The position numbers and the translations under genes are program-made. Below are positions 23,423-26,840 of a stretch of 26,840 bases of DNA, one piece after another. The stretch's first letter is position 1, and each line of letters starts with the position of its first letter. The notes beneath the pieces were generated by a model. That model worked only from the letters and a program-made list of their open reading frames with translations. It had not been told where the DNA came from and made no database searches. Source of the DNA: an uncultured Bacteroidota bacterium (GTDB lineage Bacteria > Bacteroidota > Bacteroidia > Chitinophagales > Chitinophagaceae). The DNA is taken from assembly GCA_946479055.1 (NCBI GenBank), contig CAMLEX010000002.1:1-26840 (forward strand), read 5' to 3'.

Positions 23423-23442
23423 TAGAAATTTTTTATTGATCC

Positions 23443-24081
23443 ATGAAAAAGGTTTTTGCTATTCTCGGCATTTTGATAGTGTTACTGGCTGCCTATCTCT
23501 GGTACTCATTTAAAGGAGTTAAAAAACGTGAAAAAGGACCAAAACCTGTGGCATTGGCAGTTAGTAAACATAGCCCTTCTTTCAACCAGTCCGTACAATC
23601 TGTATTAGATGCGTATTACAATATCTCCGAAGCATTTGTAAACTGGGATACTACAGCCATCGCCCGGTATGGAAACGAATTGAAAACTGCACTGGATAGT
23701 CTGAAAGTAGAAGAATTGAAAGTGGACACAACCGGTATTTATGAAACTGTACTCGACCCGGTGGCCAATGCAAAAAATGAAACCGCCAATATTTTAAAAG
23801 AGTCTTCAATTGACACGAAGCGAACTGCTTTTAATAATTTATCGGAAAATCTGCGCCTTCTTTTTATCGTTGTGAAATATGATCAAAGTAAATTGTATTG
23901 GCAGGAATGTCCCATGGCATTTGGTGATGACCAGCCCGGCTATTGGTTAAGTAAAACAGATGCTGTCCGCAATCCATACCTGGGCACCAGCCATCCAAAA
24001 TATAAAGATGGAATGTTGAAGTGTGGTAGCCCTAAGGAAACGATCAATTTTATGGTGACAGATACGACAGGAAAGAAATAA
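23443..24081 (+). CDS. DUF3347 domain protein, membrane-anchored
   Basis: The 212-residue protein has an N-terminal membrane anchor (residues 5-22, FAILGILIVLLAAYLWYS) and a periplasmic DUF3347 domain. The hallmark is the C-terminal ECPMAFGDDQPGYWL near residues 155-169, followed by NPYLG and LKCG, a cysteine pair that suggests metal (copper) binding. In Bacteroidota this domain often accompanies CusB/CusA-type copper efflux or stands alone near metal genes. No such pump is in the window. The next gene also has a metal-binding-like cysteine motif, 55 bp downstream. Confidence 0.88.
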   Translation: MKKVFAILGILIVLLAAYLWYSFKGVKKREKGPKPVALAVSKHSPSFNQSVQSVLDAYYNISEAFVNWDTTAIARYGNELKTALDSLKVEELKVDTTGIYETVLDPVANAKNETANILKESSIDTKRTAFNNLSENLRLLFIVVKYDQSKLYWQECPMAFGDDQPGYWLSKTDAVRNPYLGTSHPKYKDGMLKCGSPKETINFMVTDTTGKK

Positions 24082-24136
24082 GTTAGCGACATTGTCTGAC
24101 GCTATATTTTTTAAAATAAAGTAAAATGAGACGATA

Positions 24137-24682
24137 ATGAAAACAGCATTTTTTAAATTTTTACTAATAACCTGTGTTATTATATTATTTACGGAAAATG
24201 CTTCAGCGCAAACTGCAAAACAAACATCAAGCAGGGATCTTGATCAATATGTCTGTATGCCTTGCGGAAATGATTGTGATAAGATAGAATACAGTGAACA
24301 AGGCGAATGTACCCATTGCAAAATGGCATTAGTAAAAAAATCAACTGTAGTTTTTAAAACCATTTCGCCTTCCGCCCTGTGTAGCTACATCGCTCAACAT
24401 CCTGATGTTGTTTTATTGGATGTGCGTACAAAATCAGAGTTTGAAGGAAAAGCAACACCAGATTATGGCACTTTAAAAAATGCTATTAATATACCCATTC
24501 AGGAATTGAAAAGTCGTTTGCAAGAATTAGAATCATTTAAAAACAAAGAAATTATCGTCTATTGTTCACGTAGCCATCGGAGCCCGCAAGCCAGCTATTT
24601 ATTAACTCAGCAAGGATTTTCAAATGTGACGAATATGTCAGGAGGGATGAGTGTAATGGAAAAGAATCGCTGTATAAAATAA
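24137..24682 (+). CDS. Secreted rhodanese with N-terminal metal-binding motif
   Basis: The 181-residue protein has a Sec signal peptide (cleavage near ASA-QT, residue 24). A cysteine-rich segment then reads YVCMPCGNDC and GECTHCKMALV (residues 38-67), like the heavy-metal binding domain of copper proteins. A rhodanese domain follows (residues about 76-178: VVLLDVRTKSEFEG, INIPIQEL, active-site loop YCSRSHRS with the catalytic Cys, GMSVMEKN). Rhodaneses transfer sulfane sulfur or reduce metal-thiol targets. The fused metal motif suggests work on metal or thiol chemistry in the periplasm. It lies 55 bp after DUF3347 and 40 bp before the SMP-30-like gene, possibly one operon. Confidence 0.88.
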   Translation: MKTAFFKFLLITCVIILFTENASAQTAKQTSSRDLDQYVCMPCGNDCDKIEYSEQGECTHCKMALVKKSTVVFKTISPSALCSYIAQHPDVVLLDVRTKSEFEGKATPDYGTLKNAINIPIQELKSRLQELESFKNKEIIVYCSRSHRSPQASYLLTQQGFSNVTNMSGGMSVMEKNRCIK

Positions 24683-24722
24683 CAAAAAACAGTTTGCTGT
24701 ACCCTGCATTAAGAAATTAAAT

Positions 24723-25613
24723 ATGAAAAAACTGATCTTTATTCTTGCAACTGCCATAGTTTCCTGTACCAACACAATCAATCCAACAAAGACATTTGAT
24801 CGTTCTTTATTCATCGCCCGGGATCATACGGCTGAAAATTTATTTTCTATAAACATAGAAGGCCCGGCAGTAGATAAGGATGGAGAACTGTTTGTTGTCA
24901 ACTATCAGCAGGATGGCACAATTGGCCTTGTCAACCCCGATGGAACTGTTGACCTGTTTGTTACCCTGCCTGAAGGATGTATTGGCAACAGCATACAGTT
25001 TAATGCAGCAGGGAATATGCTGGTAGCCGATTTTCCAAAACATAATGTACTGGAAGTAGATACAAAAACAAAAGCGGTATCAATCTATTGCCATGATGAC
25101 CGCTTCAATCAGCCCAATGATATTTGCATCAACAAAAAAGGAATTGTATTTGCAAGCGATCCTGACTGGAAAAATCAAAAAGGACAACTATGGAAAATTG
25201 GTTTCGATAAAAAAGCGGTTTTGCTTAAAGACAATATGGGAACTACCAATGGCATTTGTCTCAGCCCCGACGAAAAAACATTGTACCTGAATGAAAGTAT
25301 TGAAAAAAATATCTGGGCATTTGATATAGATGCTGATGGCAATATTTCCAACCAACGGTTGTTTACTTCTTTTACCGATTATGGAATCGATGGTATGAAA
25401 TGCGACACAAAAGGCAATCTTTATGTAACCCGTCATGGCAAAGGAACCATCGCAATTTTTTCACCGGCAGGTAAGCTGTTGAAAGAAGTAGAGCTGAAAG
25501 GTAAGAAGGTCAGTAATATTACTTTTGGAGGAAAAGATTTTAAAACCTGTTTTGTTACGCTGCAGGATAGAAAATGTATGGAAAAATTCAGGACAAATAC
25601 GGCGGGGAGATAA
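24723..25613 (+). CDS. SMP-30/gluconolactonase-like lipoprotein
   Basis: The 296-residue protein begins with a lipoprotein signal (IVSC, Cys15) and has the six-bladed beta-propeller pattern of the SMP-30/LRE family: INIEGPAVDKDGELFVVN, GNMLVADFPKHNVLEVD, RFNQPNDICINKKGIVFASD, MGTTNGICLSPDEKTLYLNES and FTDYGIDGMKCDTKGNLYVTRHG. Conserved Asn and Asp in QPNDI and TNGI are likely metal ligands. Relatives hydrolyse lactones or sugar lactones. The substrate is unknown here, and the lipid anchor places it at the envelope. It ends 20 bp from the convergent DUF2071 gene. Confidence 0.9.
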   Translation: MKKLIFILATAIVSCTNTINPTKTFDRSLFIARDHTAENLFSINIEGPAVDKDGELFVVNYQQDGTIGLVNPDGTVDLFVTLPEGCIGNSIQFNAAGNMLVADFPKHNVLEVDTKTKAVSIYCHDDRFNQPNDICINKKGIVFASDPDWKNQKGQLWKIGFDKKAVLLKDNMGTTNGICLSPDEKTLYLNESIEKNIWAFDIDADGNISNQRLFTSFTDYGIDGMKCDTKGNLYVTRHGKGTIAIFSPAGKLLKEVELKGKKVSNITFGGKDFKTCFVTLQDRKCMEKFRTNTAGR

Positions 25614-25632
25614 CCCGACATCCTGTTAAATA

Positions 25633-26361
25633 TTAAATAATACTAGTTGCATGCGGTTTGTCTAACGTACCATGCCATTCATGTTCGGCTTTTGTCATTA
25701 AAAGAGCATTATCAAAGCAAATAGATCCTTTTGGGAAAACCGTTTCATCTTCAAAAAAACTTGACCTTATATTAAAAACTTCAAGCGGTTTTACTTGCCA
25801 TTTATAAATATGAAGTCTTAACCCTTCATATTTATCGCCGTTTGGTGAGTATCCTAAAGATCCGTTCTCAAAAAAGTTGGATGCATTTTCAAGCGTTTCA
25901 AATAAAGAATTTGGATTAAAGTTATTTGCCTCTTTAGCATCAATGCAAATGCTTGTATTATCAGAGCTGATAAAATCAATATGATAATTGTCATCTTTTT
26001 CCTTCACATTGAATTTTGCAAAATAATGTTTACCAGGAAATATCCGTCCGCCTGCGAGAGCATTCAATCTTAATGATGTATCACGCCGGGGAATATAAAC
26101 CCCTTCTTTTGTTTGTCCTTGTTCATTCCATTCAACAGCAATCCGATGTGCTCCGTTTTCAGACGAAATACCTATAAAGTCGGGCAGACCTTTTGGTTTA
26201 ATATTTTTTAATCTGATTAAACAAATTCCCAGGATGGCCTTTCCCTTATAAATTTTAGGCCGGAAAGGAGCAGGAATGATTTTCCTGACAGTGTCAGGAT
26301 CAGCGATGAAGTTGACTAAAATTCGTCGATCGATATAACCGTGTATTGTCGGAAGTTTCAT
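25633..26361 (-). CDS. DUF2071 family protein
   Basis: The 242-residue protein shows the DUF2071 (YqjF-like, acetoacetate-decarboxylase fold) pattern: RRILVNFIADPDTVRKIIPAPFRP near residues 12-35, GICLIRLKNIKPKGLP, RIAVEWNEQGQTKEGVYIPRRDTSLRLNALAGGRIFPGKHYF in the middle, and DNALLMTKAEHEWHGTLDKP near the end. Members are predicted cytoplasmic and of unknown function. Length is normal. It is monocistronic and convergent with the SMP-30-like gene. The ATG at 26361 fits the family's short N-terminus. Confidence 0.85.
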   Translation of the reverse strand: MKLPTIHGYIDRRILVNFIADPDTVRKIIPAPFRPKIYKGKAILGICLIRLKNIKPKGLPDFIGISSENGAHRIAVEWNEQGQTKEGVYIPRRDTSLRLNALAGGRIFPGKHYFAKFNVKEKDDNYHIDFISSDNTSICIDAKEANNFNPNSLFETLENASNFFENGSLGYSPNGDKYEGLRLHIYKWQVKPLEVFNIRSSFFEDETVFPKGSICFDNALLMTKAEHEWHGTLDKPHATSII

Positions 26362-26736
26362 ACGTAGTTGCTTAGCTGCATTTCAATCAACATATAAATT
26401 TAGAACACTCACTTCATAATTTTTTTAAAAAGAATACTTGAGTTTCAAGCATCTAATCTTCTCAACAGCACAATAATGGTATCTCCTTATGATTACGATC
26501 AATTTTTTTTATTGATAATAGCAAAACAATACTCAACCCGCACCAGGGGTACAGTTTTTGCAAGATAAACGGGATGGGGCTAGTTTAGTAATTTAGTAGA
26601 GTAATAATACTAACGTAAATAGAGTGTTTTCCCTCGATATTCAAGCATTTCAGATTCGTAACTTTAGATAGGAGCCAGTTGCCCCACGTACCCATATTTA
26701 AAACCTATTGTTCTAACCAATAAACCTTTTAAGTGT
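26362..26736. other. Intergenic gap between divergent genes, nothing clear
   Basis: This gap separates the divergent DUF2071 and CBS genes and contains no convincing ORF. TAACTTTA at 26659-26666 is a one-mismatch -7 box about 70 bp before the CBS start. No terminator or repeat is seen. Confidence 0.35.
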
Positions 26737-26840
26737 ATGGAAAACGTAACAGTACTCCTCGCCAAAAAACAATCTCATTTCAACAAAATTTCGCCTAACT
26801 GCACTATCAGTGATGCATTGTGCCGGATGAGCTGCCAGAA
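26737..26840 (+). CDS. CBS-domain protein, N-terminal part (partial)
   Basis: The frame opens with ATG at 26737 and runs off the window after 34 codons. The residues NKISPNCTISDALCRMS match the start of a CBS motif (substrate-binding strand followed by the helix of the first CBS domain). CBS pairs bind adenine nucleotides and regulate enzymes or transporters. The C-terminal part is missing, so domain count and partner are unknown. Confidence 0.65.
   Translation, partial: MENVTVLLAKKQSHFNKISPNCTISDALCRMSCQ

Noticed and set aside
1..26840. CRISPR array among the tandem repeats
   Set aside because: The repeats are 7-8 bases with no spacers, or 200-bp copies separated by genes; no cas gene is present.

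Overview
The window looks like chromosomal DNA of a Bacteroidota bacterium, probably Chitinophagaceae or a close relative. It is AT-leaning. It has many lipoproteins with an SCKK-type lipobox and no clear Shine-Dalgarno sequences. Several promoters fit the Bacteroidota pattern TTTG / TAnnTTTG. The families DUF4403, DUF3347, DUF2071, DUF1801 and DUF456, together with short repeats typical of the phylum, support this. No tRNA, rRNA, transposase, integrase or CRISPR array is visible.

Region 1 (1-2142 and 8566-10685) is the most unusual part. Small unrelated plus-strand genes (a 68-aa membrane protein, a lipoprotein, a membrane protein, a DUF1801 protein and a zinc-free MDR oxidoreductase) alternate with copies of a roughly 200-bp non-coding repeat. 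The repeat carries a TAGATTTG promoter box 50-95 bp before the next gene, and a short left-end motif follows each gene. This resembles a cassette array, yet it has no recognisable integron attC site.

Region 2 (2143-8565) holds a minus-strand tripartite RND efflux operon (membrane fusion lipoprotein, inner-membrane pump, outer-membrane factor) and an upstream small secreted protein. The repeat copies on its two sides are complementary halves, so the efflux segment seems to have inserted into one repeat.

Region 3 (11239-12724) has an ArsR regulator translationally coupled to an SRPBCC/AHSA1 protein, divergent from a VOC-family gene. Two near-identical palindromes overlap the arsR promoter. Region 4 (12872-15300) is argS, flanked by inverted copies of an 80-bp repeat, plus a repeat-rich gap. 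Region 5 (15400-21200) contains GtrA, DUF4403, a YD-like lipoprotein, an OmdA/YdeI protein, DUF456 and a BON/BON-SH3 pair. Region 6 (21209-26840) contains an ABC-F ATPase, a likely metal-linked trio (DUF3347, metal-binding-rhodanese, SMP-30-like lipoprotein), a DUF2071 protein and the start of a CBS-domain gene.

A second theme is simple-sequence DNA. Seven- and eight-base tandem repeats occur in intergenic DNA and, in frame, inside argS and the ABC-F gene, where they encode variable linkers.
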